Shown: positions 17,046-26,412, numbered from the stretch's first letter. The stretch: DNA of 64,000 bases from Massilia timonae CCUG 45783 (GCF_000315425.1 NZ_JH992926.1:285161-349160); one strand, 5' to 3'. Translations and numbers: made by a program. Notes: generated from the letters alone by a model not told the origin.

Positions 17046-18812
17046 ATGAATCCACTCGCGCTCGCACTGTTCGCCGCCGGACTACTGACCGCCGCGACTG
17101 CCGCGGCCCAGGCCGACCTGATCGTCACCAACGGCAAGATCGCCACCATGGCCGCCGAGGGCGAATTTGTCCAGGCACTGGCGGTCAAGGATGGCAAAAT
17201 CGCCGCCGCCGGCAGCAACGAGCGCGTGCTGCGCCTCAGGCAGAAAGACACCCGGGTCGTCGACGTGGGCGGGCGCACCGTGATTCCGGGCCTGAACGAT
17301 TCCCACACCCACGTGATCCGCGCGGGCCTGAACTACAATATGGAAGTGCGCTGGGATGGCGTGCGCAGCCTGAAGCGGGCGATGGAGATGCTCAAGGAAC
17401 AGGCGGCGCGCACGCCCGAGGGCCAGTGGGTCAAGGTCGTGGGCGGCTGGAGCGAGCACCAGTTCGCCGAAAAGCGCCTGCCCACGCTGGCCGAGATCAA
17501 TGCCGCGGTGCCCGACAGGCCGGTCTTCATCCTCTATTTATATGGCAAGGCCTTCCTGAACCGGAAAGGCATCGAGACGCTCGGCTATACCAGGCAGACG
17601 AAGTACCTCGACGGCGAGCTGGAACTCGACGCCGCCGGCAAGCCGACCGGCCTGCTGCTGGCCAAGCCGAACGCCATGATCCTGTACTCGACCCTGGCCA
17701 GGACCAACAAGCTCGATCGCGCCGACCAGCGCAACTCGACCTTGCACTTTTACCGCGACCTGAACCGGCTGGGAATGACCAGCGCCGTCGATGCCGGCGG
17801 AGGCGGCCAGGCCTATCCGGACGACTATGGCGTGACGCTCGAACTGGCGAAAGAAGGCAAGCTGACGGTGCGCACGGCGTACTACCTGTTCGCGCAGAAG
17901 GGCGGCAAGGAGCTGGAAGACTACGAGCGCTGGATCAGGATGACGAAGCCGAACCGCAACGACCACCTGTTCTATGCCAACGGCTTCACGACCGAGGGCG
18001 CGGGCGAGAACCTGGTCTCGAGCGCGGCCGACTTCGAGAACTTCCTGGAGCCGCGGCCCGACCTGCCGCACCATATGGAAGACGAGCTGGAGCGCGTGGT
18101 CACCCTGCTGGTGACGAACCGCTGGCCGTTTCGCATCCACGCCACCTATGGCGAAAGCATCGAGCGCGACCTGGCGGTGATTGAAAAGGTCAACCGCAGC
18201 ACGCCCCTGGCCGGCCTGCGCTGGATCGTCGACCACGCCGAGACGGTGACCGACGAGCAGCTGAAACGCATCAAGGCGCTGGGCGGCGGGGTGGCGGTGC
18301 AGAACCGCATGTACTTCCAGGGCGAGGCCTACCGGGCGCGTTATGGCGCCCAGACCCGGCAACTGCCGCCGATCCGCAAGATGCTCGAGCTCGGCCTGCC
18401 CGTGGGCCTCGGCACCGACGGCACGCGGGTGAGCAGCTACGGCCCCTGGCCGTCGATCTACTGGGCGGTCACCGGCAAGACCGCCGGGGGACTGTCAACC
18501 TGGCAGGCGAAAGACGTGCTGTCGCGCCACGAAGCCTTGCAACTCATGACCCGCGGCAGCGCCTGGATGAGCGGCGAAGAAGACGTCAAGGGCCGGCTGG
18601 TCGTGGGCCAGTACGCCGACTTCGCCGTGTTGCCGCAGGATTATTTCACCATGGACGTCGAGAAGATCAAGGACCTGGAAAGCCTGCTGACGGTGGTCAA
18701 CGGCCAGGTCGTGTACGGCGCCGGCCAGTTCGAAACCCTGTCGCCTGCGCTGCCCGCGGTGTCTCCGGCCTGGAGTCCGGTGACCCGCTTCGGCGGCTAC
18801 CAGAACCGCTGA
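17046..18812 (+). CDS. secreted amidohydrolase, YtcJ-like
   Basis: A 588-residue metal-dependent hydrolase of the amidohydrolase-3 group. A Sec-type signal peptide spans about residues 1-22 (ALFAAGLLTAATAAAQA), so it is periplasmic or secreted. The barrel metal motif NDSHTH (HxH), a later HATYG, VDHAE and the Asp of LGTDGTRVSS match the family. The substrate, likely an amide or cyclic compound, is unknown. AAGGAG precedes ATG 17046, which is preferred over upstream starts because it exposes the signal peptide. Confidence 0.88.
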   Translation: MNPLALALFAAGLLTAATAAAQADLIVTNGKIATMAAEGEFVQALAVKDGKIAAAGSNERVLRLRQKDTRVVDVGGRTVIPGLNDSHTHVIRAGLNYNMEVRWDGVRSLKRAMEMLKEQAARTPEGQWVKVVGGWSEHQFAEKRLPTLAEINAAVPDRPVFILYLYGKAFLNRKGIETLGYTRQTKYLDGELELDAAGKPTGLLLAKPNAMILYSTLARTNKLDRADQRNSTLHFYRDLNRLGMTSAVDAGGGGQAYPDDYGVTLELAKEGKLTVRTAYYLFAQKGGKELEDYERWIRMTKPNRNDHLFYANGFTTEGAGENLVSSAADFENFLEPRPDLPHHMEDELERVVTLLVTNRWPFRIHATYGESIERDLAVIEKVNRSTPLAGLRWIVDHAETVTDEQLKRIKALGGGVAVQNRMYFQGEAYRARYGAQTRQLPPIRKMLELGLPVGLGTDGTRVSSYGPWPSIYWAVTGKTAGGLSTWQAKDVLSRHEALQLMTRGSAWMSGEEDVKGRLVVGQYADFAVLPQDYFTMDVEKIKDLESLLTVVNGQVVYGAGQFETLSPALPAVSPAWSPVTRFGGYQNR

Positions 18813-18870
18813 CCCTGCTTGTATCGGGAGGCGCGGCGGCGTAGGGTGGAGGCACCAGGAGGGCACATCC

Positions 18871-21114
18871 ATCGCCCCGTACACCTTCCGCCGCCGCGCG
18901 CCGACCGTCCGTCAATGGCTGGCCTTGCTGCTGGCGGCCTTCATCGTCCCGACCACGATCGCCGTGGTCGCGCTTTTCCTGCATTCCTACGGCCGGGAGC
19001 GGGCCGGCATCGAACGTGCGTCCCAGGACGTGGCGCGGGCGCTGATGCAGGCCATCGACCGCGAACTGAGCAGCGCCCAGGCCGCCCTCCAGGCGCTGGC
19101 GACCTCGCCCAGCCTGGACGCCCACGACCTGCGCGCCTTCCACGCCCAGGCCATCGAAGTGCTGCACGCCCGTCCCGGCAATGTGCTGGTGGCCGCCGCT
19201 CCCGACCTGCGCCAGGTGATCAATACCGGCCAGCCGTTCGGCGCCGCGCTGCCGCGCCACGGCAATGCGGACCAGGTGCGGCAGGTGTTCGCGACGGCCC
19301 GGCCGCAGGTCTCCGACCTGTACGTGGGGCCGACCGTCAACCGCCTGCTGAGCAGCGTCGACGTGCCGGTGGTGCGCGACGGCCGGGTGCGCTATGTGCT
19401 GTCGATGCAATACTTCGGCGAGCGCCTGGGCGCCATCCTCGAGCGCCAACAGGCGCCGCCGGGCGCTACTGTGACGATCTACGACGGCAAGGCGCGCATC
19501 GTGTGGAGCAGCCGGGCCCGCCGCGCCGAGGTCGGCCGGCGCGCCAGTTCGGCCCTGGCGGCCGGTTTCGCGCTGGGTCCGGAAGGCACGGTCGATGAAC
19601 CCGGGCAGGATGGCGCCGGCCTGGTGACCGTGTTCAGCCACTCGTCGCTATCGGACTGGACGGTGGCGATCGCCCTCCAGCGCAGCGTGCTCAACGCCAG
19701 CCTGTGGCGCGCGCTGGAATGGATCGTGGTGGGCGGTTGTGGCTTGCTGGCGCTGGGGGCCGCGCTGGTGGCGCTGATCGGCACCCGCATCGAGGCGGCG
19801 TTGCGCGGGCTGGTGCGTCCCGCCATCGCCCTCGGCCACGGCGAACAGGTGGTGCTGCCGCCGCTGCCCCTGGACGAGGCGCTGGACGTCGGCCATGCCC
19901 TGGTCCAGACCGCGGCGCTGCTGCGCGAACGCACCATCCAGCGCGACCAGGCCGAGCACGCCGAACGGGTGCTGCGCGAAGCCAAGCGCGCGGTCGAGCG
20001 CAGCGAAGCCTTCCTGCGCGGGATCTTCGAAGAGACCCCGGACGGCATCCTCCTGGTCGGCCCAGGCGGCCGGGTGACCCGCACCAACGTCCAGGCCGAG
20101 CGCATGTTCGGCTACGCTGCCGGCGCGCTGGAAGGGCTGGCGCTGGATGCGCTGCTGGTGGAAAGCGGGGCGACGCCGGCCTCGGTGTACGAGCGCATGC
20201 GCGCCGCCCCGGCCCGGAGCGGCATGGCCGGCACCACCCACCTGCGCGGCCTGCGCCAGGACGGCCTGGCCTTCGCGGCCGACGCCATGGTCAATCCGCT
20301 GCCCGAGCGTGCGCTCCTGATCGTGACCGTGCGCGACGTCAGCGCCGGCTGGGAACAGGAGGAAGCGCTGCGCCAGGCGCTGGACGACAAGAGCACCTTG
20401 CTCAAGGAGCTGTACCACCGGGTCAAGAACAATCTGCAGCTCATCATCAGCCTGTTCAACCTGCAGGCGCGCACGCTCAAGGATGGTCGCGCCCAGCGCG
20501 CCCTGTCCGAGGCCGCCAACCGGGTCCGCGCCATGTCGCTGGTGCACGAGCGCCTATACCAGTCACGCACCCTGGGCACGATCCGCCTCGATGACTACGT
20601 GCGCGAGCTGTGCGACCAGCTGGCCAGCGCCAATGGGGCCGACCGCCGCGGCATCGCCCTGGCGCTCGAGGTGGCGCCGGTCGACGTCGGGCTGGACCTC
20701 GCTGTGCCGCTGGGCCTGCTGCTCAACGAACTCGTCTCGAACAGCCTCAAGCACGCTTTCCCGGCCGGGCGGCGCGGCACGATCCGGGTGACGCTGGCGC
20801 TGGACGCCGGGGAGGGCGCCGATGCCAGCGAGCAGATGCTGCGGCTGACCGTCCACGACGACGGCATCGGCCTGCCGCCCGAGGCCGATCGAACTTCTCC
20901 CCAGACGCTGGGTCTAAGACTAGTTGCCGCCTTGAGCGAGCAGTTGCATGCGGAGCTCGTGTTCGAGAACCGCGACGGCGCCTGCGTCATGCTCGTCTTT
21001 CATGCCCCGGCCAACGGCAGGCGCGGCCTCGACCACGCTGCGAACACCTTGTCCCGGCACGCGCCGGCCACCCATCGCACCCATGATCGCACCTATACAG
21101 CGGCGCCCGAATAG
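18871..21114 (+). CDS. sensor histidine kinase with PAS domain (HisKA_2 type)
   Basis: A membrane sensor of about 748 residues. An N-terminal membrane segment (LALLLAAFIVPTTIAVVALFL) leads to a periplasmic sensing region, a second membrane segment near LEWIVVGGCGLLALG, a PAS domain (FLRGIFEETPDGIL), the phosphoacceptor helix LKELYHRVKNNLQ of the HisKA_2 type and an ATPase domain (NELVSNSLKHAF, DDGIGLPP). No ATG, GTG or TTG with a ribosome site opens the frame: AGGAGGG (18857-18863) sits seven bases before ATC 18871, so a rare ATC start is likely; TTG 18925 would cut into the membrane helix. The partner regulator follows. Confidence 0.8.
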   Translation: MAPYTFRRRAPTVRQWLALLLAAFIVPTTIAVVALFLHSYGRERAGIERASQDVARALMQAIDRELSSAQAALQALATSPSLDAHDLRAFHAQAIEVLHARPGNVLVAAAPDLRQVINTGQPFGAALPRHGNADQVRQVFATARPQVSDLYVGPTVNRLLSSVDVPVVRDGRVRYVLSMQYFGERLGAILERQQAPPGATVTIYDGKARIVWSSRARRAEVGRRASSALAAGFALGPEGTVDEPGQDGAGLVTVFSHSSLSDWTVAIALQRSVLNASLWRALEWIVVGGCGLLALGAALVALIGTRIEAALRGLVRPAIALGHGEQVVLPPLPLDEALDVGHALVQTAALLRERTIQRDQAEHAERVLREAKRAVERSEAFLRGIFEETPDGILLVGPGGRVTRTNVQAERMFGYAAGALEGLALDALLVESGATPASVYERMRAAPARSGMAGTTHLRGLRQDGLAFAADAMVNPLPERALLIVTVRDVSAGWEQEEALRQALDDKSTLLKELYHRVKNNLQLIISLFNLQARTLKDGRAQRALSEAANRVRAMSLVHERLYQSRTLGTIRLDDYVRELCDQLASANGADRRGIALALEVAPVDVGLDLAVPLGLLLNELVSNSLKHAFPAGRRGTIRVTLALDAGEGADASEQMLRLTVHDDGIGLPPEADRTSPQTLGLRLVAALSEQLHAELVFENRDGACVMLVFHAPANGRRGLDHAANTLSRHAPATHRTHDRTYTAAPE

Positions 21115-21138
21115 GCCGCCACCGACCCAGGAACCCGT

Positions 21139-23385
21139 ATGCTGCAATCCCTCCCCGGCGCCGCGCAGGACGCGCCGGCCCTGCTGGTGGTCGAGGACGA
21201 AGCCGTGGTCGCCATGGACATCGCCGGCCAGTTGCGCGACATGGGTTACCGGGTCTGCGGCTGCGTCGACAATGGCCGCGACGCCATCGCGCGGGCGCGC
21301 GCCGACCGGCCCGACCTGGTGCTGATGGACGTGGTGCTCAGGGGCGACATGGACGGCATCGCGGCGGCCGCCGCCATCGGCGCCGAGCTGCAGATCCCGA
21401 TCCTGTTCCTGACCGCCTACAGCGACGACCAGACCGTCGACCGCGCCGCCGGCGCCATGCCTTACGGCTACCTGACCAAGCCGTTCCAGGGACGCGAACT
21501 GCGCGCGGTGATCGAGGTCGCGCTGCGCAAGGCCGAGGTCGAGCGCGCGCTGCGCGACAAGGAGCGCTGGCTCAGCTCGGTACTGCACGGGGTGGGCGAC
21601 GCCGTGATCGCCCTTGACGCCGACGGCCTGGTCGGCCTGGCCAACCCGGCCGCCGAAAGCCTGCTCGGCACCGAGATCTTGCGCGGACGCAGCGCCGCCG
21701 AGGTCGTGCGCCTGGAGGACGATACCGGCGGCACGGTTAGACTGGCGCACCACGATTGCACGGCCCGCAGCGGCGCGGCGATGCTGGTGACCGGCGCCGG
21801 CCAGCGCATCCCGGTCGATTATTCGGCGGGCCCGATCTGCGACGAACGCTCCCATCCGATGGGCACGGCGATCGTGCTGCACGACGAGCGCGAACGGGTG
21901 GCGGCCGAGCTGCGCCTGGCGCACAGCGAGCAGCGCTTTCGCAGCGCCTTCGACAATGCGCCGCTCGGGCTGGCGCTGGTGGACCGCGACAACCGCTACG
22001 CGCGCGTCAACCGCGCCATGTGCCGCCTGCTGGGCGCGCCGGCCGAGGCGCTGGTGGGCGCCGTCCAGGACGCCTTCGGCGACAGCGGCGACAATGCGAT
22101 CGAACGCGAGTACCAGCAAGACCTGCTGGCCGGGCGCAGCGACGCGGTCCAGTACGAGCGGCGCTACCGGCCCAGGGACGGGCGCACGGTATGGGCGCTG
22201 GTGTCGGCCACCTTGCTGCCGGCCGACCACGAACCGCAGCACTTCCTGATCCAGGTGAACGACGTCACCGAGCGCAAGCGGGCCGAGGAAGAACTGGCCC
22301 ACCTGGCCCACCACGACGCCCTGACCGGGGTCGCCAACCGCGCCATGCTGAGCGAGCAGGTCGAGCGCGAGCTGGCCGTGGCGCGCCGCCGCGGATCGCG
22401 CCTGGCGGTGGTCTTCATCGACCTGGATTATTTCAAGCACATCAACGACACCTATGGCCACGAGACCGGCGACGTGGTGCTCAAGGAGCTGGCGAGCCGC
22501 CTGGCCCACAGCGTGCGCGCGATCGACATCGTCGGGCGCCTGGGCGGAGACGAGTTCGTGGTGGTGTTGTCCGAGGTGTCCGACACGCGCGACGTCATCG
22601 CGCTGACCGACAAGCTGCGGCTCGAATGCGGCCGTCCGCTGCACTTCAACGGCCACGAGGTGCGCCTGGCGGTCAGCATGGGGGTGAGCCTGTTCCCCGA
22701 GGACGCCCGCGATTTCCGCACGCTGCTGCGCTTCGCCGACAGCGCCCTGTATCAGGCCAAGGGCGAAGGCCGAAACAACGTCCAGTTCTACCGGCCCGAA
22801 CTCACGGCGCGCATGGAAATGCGGGTCCGGCTGGGGGCCGGCCTGCGCACCGCCCTCGAGCGCGGCGAGCTCGAAATGTTCTACCAGCCGATCGTGACCC
22901 TGGCCGACGGCCGTCCGGCCGCCGCCGAGGCGTTGCTGCGCTGGCACCATCCCGAACTGGGCCTCTTGATGCCCGACCTGTTCCTGCCGATGCTCGAAGA
23001 ATCGTCGATGGCCGAGGAGATCGGCGCCTGGACCATCCGCGAGGCCTGCCGCCAGGCCGCGCGCTGGAACGCGGACGGCGGCGCCGGCCTGCGCATCGGC
23101 GTGAACGTGACCGCGTCCCAGTTCAAGTCTGGTCGCCTGGTGCCGGTGGTGGAGGCGGCGCTGCGCGCCACCGGACTGGCGCCGGGCCGCCTGTGCATCG
23201 AGATCACCGAGCAGAGCCAGCTGGCCGACACCGGGCAGACCCGCGCCACCCTGGCCGCGCTGAAAGACCTGGGCGTGCTGGTGGCGATCGACGATTTCGG
23301 CACCGGCTACTCGTCGCTGGGCTACATCAGCCGCCTCAAACCGGCTTTGTTGCACAAACCAAGGCTAGGTCAGCGAGGAAGCTGA
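21139..23385 (+). CDS. response regulator with PAS, GGDEF and truncated EAL domain
   Basis: Domains in order: receiver (phospho-Asp in LVLMDVVL, Lys in YLTKPF), two PAS-like regions, a complete GGDEF diguanylate cyclase (GRLGGDEF, with RAID five residues before it as the product-inhibition I-site), then an EAL phosphodiesterase domain (EALLRW, VNVTASQF, EITEQS, DDFGTGYSS). The EAL ends at about base 23342, where IS5-type sequence begins; the last 14 residues are read from the element. The lost part should contain the catalytic Lys and later Gln/Glu, so the phosphodiesterase is probably dead while c-di-GMP synthesis may persist. The kinase upstream is the likely phosphodonor. Confidence 0.88.
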   Translation: MLQSLPGAAQDAPALLVVEDEAVVAMDIAGQLRDMGYRVCGCVDNGRDAIARARADRPDLVLMDVVLRGDMDGIAAAAAIGAELQIPILFLTAYSDDQTVDRAAGAMPYGYLTKPFQGRELRAVIEVALRKAEVERALRDKERWLSSVLHGVGDAVIALDADGLVGLANPAAESLLGTEILRGRSAAEVVRLEDDTGGTVRLAHHDCTARSGAAMLVTGAGQRIPVDYSAGPICDERSHPMGTAIVLHDERERVAAELRLAHSEQRFRSAFDNAPLGLALVDRDNRYARVNRAMCRLLGAPAEALVGAVQDAFGDSGDNAIEREYQQDLLAGRSDAVQYERRYRPRDGRTVWALVSATLLPADHEPQHFLIQVNDVTERKRAEEELAHLAHHDALTGVANRAMLSEQVERELAVARRRGSRLAVVFIDLDYFKHINDTYGHETGDVVLKELASRLAHSVRAIDIVGRLGGDEFVVVLSEVSDTRDVIALTDKLRLECGRPLHFNGHEVRLAVSMGVSLFPEDARDFRTLLRFADSALYQAKGEGRNNVQFYRPELTARMEMRVRLGAGLRTALERGELEMFYQPIVTLADGRPAAAEALLRWHHPELGLLMPDLFLPMLEESSMAEEIGAWTIREACRQAARWNADGGAGLRIGVNVTASQFKSGRLVPVVEAALRATGLAPGRLCIEITEQSQLADTGQTRATLAALKDLGVLVAIDDFGTGYSSLGYISRLKPALLHKPRLGQRGS

Positions 23386-23426
23386 CGGTCTGGTAGACTG
23401 GTCGGGCCTGATTTACGCAACAAAGC
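23343..23426. mobile_element. 84-bp IS5-type remnant with both ends (MITE-like)
   Basis: It begins GGCTTTGTTGCACAAACC and ends with the complement of GCTTTGTTGCGTAAATC, so it has both inverted ends of an IS5/IS903-type element and almost no interior. The 3' half matches, in reverse, the left end of the IS5-type copy at 24825. It breaks the EAL domain of the preceding gene. No flanking target duplication is visible. Confidence 0.7.
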
Positions 23427-23456
23427 TGATCGAATTGGAAACTAGCAAAATTCTTC

Positions 23457-23504
23457 CGCGCAATTTTCTCTCTTTAACCTCCCTAAATGAAAGAAAATTG
23501 CGCG
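23457..23504. repeat. 13-bp perfect inverted repeat with 22-base loop
   Basis: CGCGCAATTTTCT (23457-23469) pairs exactly with AGAAAATTGCGCG (23492-23504). It lies between the IS5 remnant and the end of the convergent-side formaldehyde dehydrogenase gene, in AT-rich DNA. Its role is not known; a terminator or the trace of a lost element are both possible. Confidence 0.6.
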
Positions 23505-23587
23505 AGTTAACCGTTTATTGTAGAACCTATTGTCTACTTTGAATTTGCGAATCGTCTTTTAACATGCGCCAATAAATAATATTTTCT

Positions 23588-24727
23588 TTATTTATTAGGT
23601 TTTAGCACGACTTTGGTCCACCCTTCCGCACGTTTATCAAAATTCCGATAGGCATTCGGTGCATCATCTAATGCAAGCTGGTGTGAAATGATCTGCGAAG
23701 GCGTTGCTTTACCTTTATGGATCAATTTTGCCAAATAACGGTTGTAATGCTTGACGTTGGCTTGGCCGGTGCCAATCTTCTGACCCTTGAGCCAAAAATT
23801 GCCGAAATCGAAGGCAATTTTACCTTCCTTTCCTAACGCGTCTGGACTCTTTGGATCTTGTGGGATGAATACACCAACTACGCCAATGCCGCCAGTAGGC
23901 TTGACCGTCTGTACCAAGTTATTCATTGTTAAATTTGGCACTTCCTTACCGTGCTTGTCGCAACATTGATAACCAACGCATTCGCAGCCGCAGTCGACAC
24001 CTTCGCCGTTAGTAAGGTTCAAGATTTTCTCGACGCCGGCGCCTCCGGTGTCGTCGATCGCCACCGCGCCCATCTTTTCGGCCAGAGCCAAACGATCCTT
24101 GTGCGTGTCCACGACGAAAACTTCGCTTGCGCCTTTAATGAACGCAGACATGGCCGCCATTAGGCCGACCGGGCCGGCGCCGTAGATCACGACCGATTCA
24201 CCCGGCTTGAGGCCAGCCAATTCGGTAGCGTGGTAGCCGGTCGGGAAAATGTCCGACAACATCACGTAGTCATTTTCCTTTTCCTTAGCGTCTTCCGGCA
24301 GCACCAAGCAGTTGTAATCGCCGAACGGCACCCGTAGCAGTTCGGCCTGGCCGCCGCTGTACGGACCCATGCCGGCAAAACCGTAGGCAGCCCCGGCCGT
24401 GCCTGGGTTTGCCGTAAGGCAAAAGCCGGACAAGCCCCGTTCGCAGTTTTGGCAAAAGCCGCAGCCGATGTTGAACGGTAGACAGACAACGTCGCCGACC
24501 TTAACGCGTTCGACGGCGTTGCCGACCTCGATGACTTCACCCATGTTTTCGTGGCCCAAAATACGGCCCGTTTCCATGTTGGTGCGGCCTTCGTACATGT
24601 GCAGGTCGGACCCGCAGATGTTAGTTGTCGTGATACGGACCAAGACGTCAGTCGGCTTTTCAATCTTGGCGTCCGGCATGTCTTTAACTTGGACGTCGCA
24701 CGGACCATTATAAACGAGTGCCTTCAT
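23588..24727 (-). CDS. fdhA: glutathione-independent formaldehyde dehydrogenase-type zinc dehydrogenase
   Basis: A 379-residue zinc alcohol dehydrogenase family enzyme. NICGSDLHMYEG and GHENMGEV give the catalytic zinc ligands; the structural-zinc loop reads CGFCQNCERGLSGFC. The NAD motif is YGAGPVGLMAA. The long insert near CECVGYQCCDKHGKE is typical of the glutathione-independent FdhA group, which oxidises formaldehyde directly to formate with NAD. AAAGGAAA precedes ATG 24727. Codon use is AT-richer than the neighbours and IS5-type ends lie on both sides, so the gene was probably acquired. Confidence 0.85.
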   Translation of the reverse strand: MKALVYNGPCDVQVKDMPDAKIEKPTDVLVRITTTNICGSDLHMYEGRTNMETGRILGHENMGEVIEVGNAVERVKVGDVVCLPFNIGCGFCQNCERGLSGFCLTANPGTAGAAYGFAGMGPYSGGQAELLRVPFGDYNCLVLPEDAKEKENDYVMLSDIFPTGYHATELAGLKPGESVVIYGAGPVGLMAAMSAFIKGASEVFVVDTHKDRLALAEKMGAVAIDDTGGAGVEKILNLTNGEGVDCGCECVGYQCCDKHGKEVPNLTMNNLVQTVKPTGGIGVVGVFIPQDPKSPDALGKEGKIAFDFGNFWLKGQKIGTGQANVKHYNRYLAKLIHKGKATPSQIISHQLALDDAPNAYRNFDKRAEGWTKVVLKPNK

Positions 24728-24862
24728 GATTTTCCTTTCAGGACGAGGGTAAATTCTTCGCAAATAGCGGCGTTAGGGAAGAAAGGTATAACAAATTTCT
24801 TCACGAGTGCGCACTGTTGAAAGCGGCTTTGTTGCGTAAATCAGGCCCGACCAGCGTAGAGC

Positions 24863-26347
24863 CACCTCGTTATACACAAGTCCGCCAGCCTCACCACGCC
24901 GGCTGAAAATCCCGTTTACTTTCAATGACTTGCCAGCGCCCTTGTAAACCTTTGCAAAATCGCGTTTACTCTCGTCTTTTGCGTGGCGCAATTGGCGAGC
25001 AAATCGAAGGGATGGACCGATTCGGAGTTTGAGCAACTCGACCTGGGCGACGCGCGCCTGAACCGGCGAGCGAGGACACTGATGGAAACAATGGCGGGGG
25101 CACCGACGGCGAGCGTGCCAAAGGCCTGTAACGGCTGGGGTGAGACGATGGCCGCGTATCGCTTCTTCGACAATGACGGCGTCGACTGGCGGGCAATCCT
25201 GGAGCCGCACTGGCAGCAAACGGAACAGCGAATGGCCGAGCAGTCGGTGGTGCTGTGTCTGCAGGACACGACCGAACTGGACTTTAACGGACAGCAGGCG
25301 CGCGGCCTCGGACCGCTCAGCTATGAAGCGCAGCGCGGCATGTACGTCCACCCCACCTACGCGGTGACGACGGCGCGCGAGCCGCTGGGGATCCTGGACG
25401 TGTGGATGTGGGCGCGCGCGCTGCGCGACACCAACGGCCAGCGCGGCGGCCCCAAGGAAAGCCTGCGCTGGATCGAAGGCTACGAAAGACTGGCGGAACT
25501 GGCACCGCGCCTGCCCGCCACGCGCTTGGTGTATGTGGCCGACCGCGAGGCGGACATGCTGCCCTTGATGGCGCGGGCGCAGCAGCTCGACTGCCCGGTG
25601 GACTGGCTGGTGCGCGCCGCGCACAACCGCTGCTTGCCCAACAGCGAGAAGCTGTGGCCGCATGCCACGGAAGGCGCGCCGCTGGGGGAAATCGAGTTCG
25701 CGCTGGCCGCGCGGCCGGGCGCCAAGGCGCGCATCGTGCGCCAGCAGCTGTGGGCACGCCGGGTCGAACTGAACGCGGGCAAGGGCAAGGTGGTGACCGC
25801 CACATGCATCGTGGCGCGTGAACACGGCGCTCCGGCCGGCGTCAAGCCGATCGAATGGCGCCTGCTGACGAACCGGGTCGCCACCAGCGCGGCCGAGGTG
25901 GCCGAATTGATCGACTGGTATCGCGCCCGCTGGGAAATTGAAATGCTGTTCAATGTGCTCAAGAACGGCTGCAAGGTCGAGGAACTTCAGCTGGGCACGA
26001 TCGAGCGCATCGAGCGCGCACTGGCGCTGTACTTGGTCGTAGCCTGGCGCATTGCCTATCTGGTACGCATGGGCCGTACCTGCCCGAACCTGGATGCCCA
26101 CTTGTTCTTTGATCCCGATGAGATACGCGGCGCCTACTTGCTCAACAAATTACGCCCCCAGCCCAACCCGGCGTTAAACGAAGTAATACGCTTGATCGCC
26201 CGCGCGGGCGGCTTCTTGGGCCGAAAAGGTGATGGCGAACCTGGTGCCAAGACCCTCTGGGAAGGGCTGCGCGACGTGCGCGCCTCAGCTCTCACCCTTC
26301 AAGCACTACGCGAACTTGGAGACTGACGAGTTGTGTATAACGAGGTG
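24863..26347 (+). mobile_element. IS4-family (IS50-type) insertion sequence
   Basis: A 1485-bp element with inverted ends CACCTCGTTATACACAA and its near-complement at 26331-26347. It is flanked by a 9-bp direct repeat GCGTAGAGC (24854-24862 and 26348-26356), the duplication size typical of this group, which fixes the borders. It is inserted into the left end of an IS5-type element. Confidence 0.9.
24983..26326 (+). CDS. IS4-family (Tn5/IS50-like) transposase
   Basis: A 447-residue DDE transposase of the Tn5 type. An N-terminal region with LDLGDARLNRRA and AYRFFDN precedes catalytic Asp in QDTTELDF (about residue 94) and VADREADML, and catalytic Glu in ARWEIEMLFNVLKNGCKVEE. The frame is intact and begins with GTG, so the element may still be active. 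Confidence 0.92.
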   Translation: MAQLASKSKGWTDSEFEQLDLGDARLNRRARTLMETMAGAPTASVPKACNGWGETMAAYRFFDNDGVDWRAILEPHWQQTEQRMAEQSVVLCLQDTTELDFNGQQARGLGPLSYEAQRGMYVHPTYAVTTAREPLGILDVWMWARALRDTNGQRGGPKESLRWIEGYERLAELAPRLPATRLVYVADREADMLPLMARAQQLDCPVDWLVRAAHNRCLPNSEKLWPHATEGAPLGEIEFALAARPGAKARIVRQQLWARRVELNAGKGKVVTATCIVAREHGAPAGVKPIEWRLLTNRVATSAAEVAELIDWYRARWEIEMLFNVLKNGCKVEELQLGTIERIERALALYLVVAWRIAYLVRMGRTCPNLDAHLFFDPDEIRGAYLLNKLRPQPNPALNEVIRLIARAGGFLGRKGDGEPGAKTLWEGLRDVRASALTLQALRELGD

Positions 26348-26412
26348 GCGTAGAGCGCGTAAGTCTGGCAGTCTGATCAGATGAAACCAGCTCCACAGAA
26401 GTACCGCACGAC

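Larger units (their letters stand above)
24825..26412 (+). mobile_element. IS5-type element, split by IS4-type insertion and truncated by IS6
   Basis: The left end GGCTTTGTTGCGTAAATC (24825-24842) begins an IS5/IS903-type element. It is interrupted at 24862/24863 and resumes at 26348, where the transposase start ATG 26381 encodes MKPAPQKYRTT before the IS6 end at 26413 cuts it off. The remainder of the transposase is absent. The element is dead. Confidence 0.8.

Noticed and set aside
20920..23355. An 811-codon minus-strand frame opposite the GGDEF/EAL gene
   Set aside because: Shadow of a confirmed gene in high-GC DNA; the translation has no domain pattern.
23343..26412. A functional composite transposon carrying fdhA
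   Set aside because: No outer target duplication, one end is an 84-bp remnant and the other is interrupted and truncated, so present mobility is not supported.
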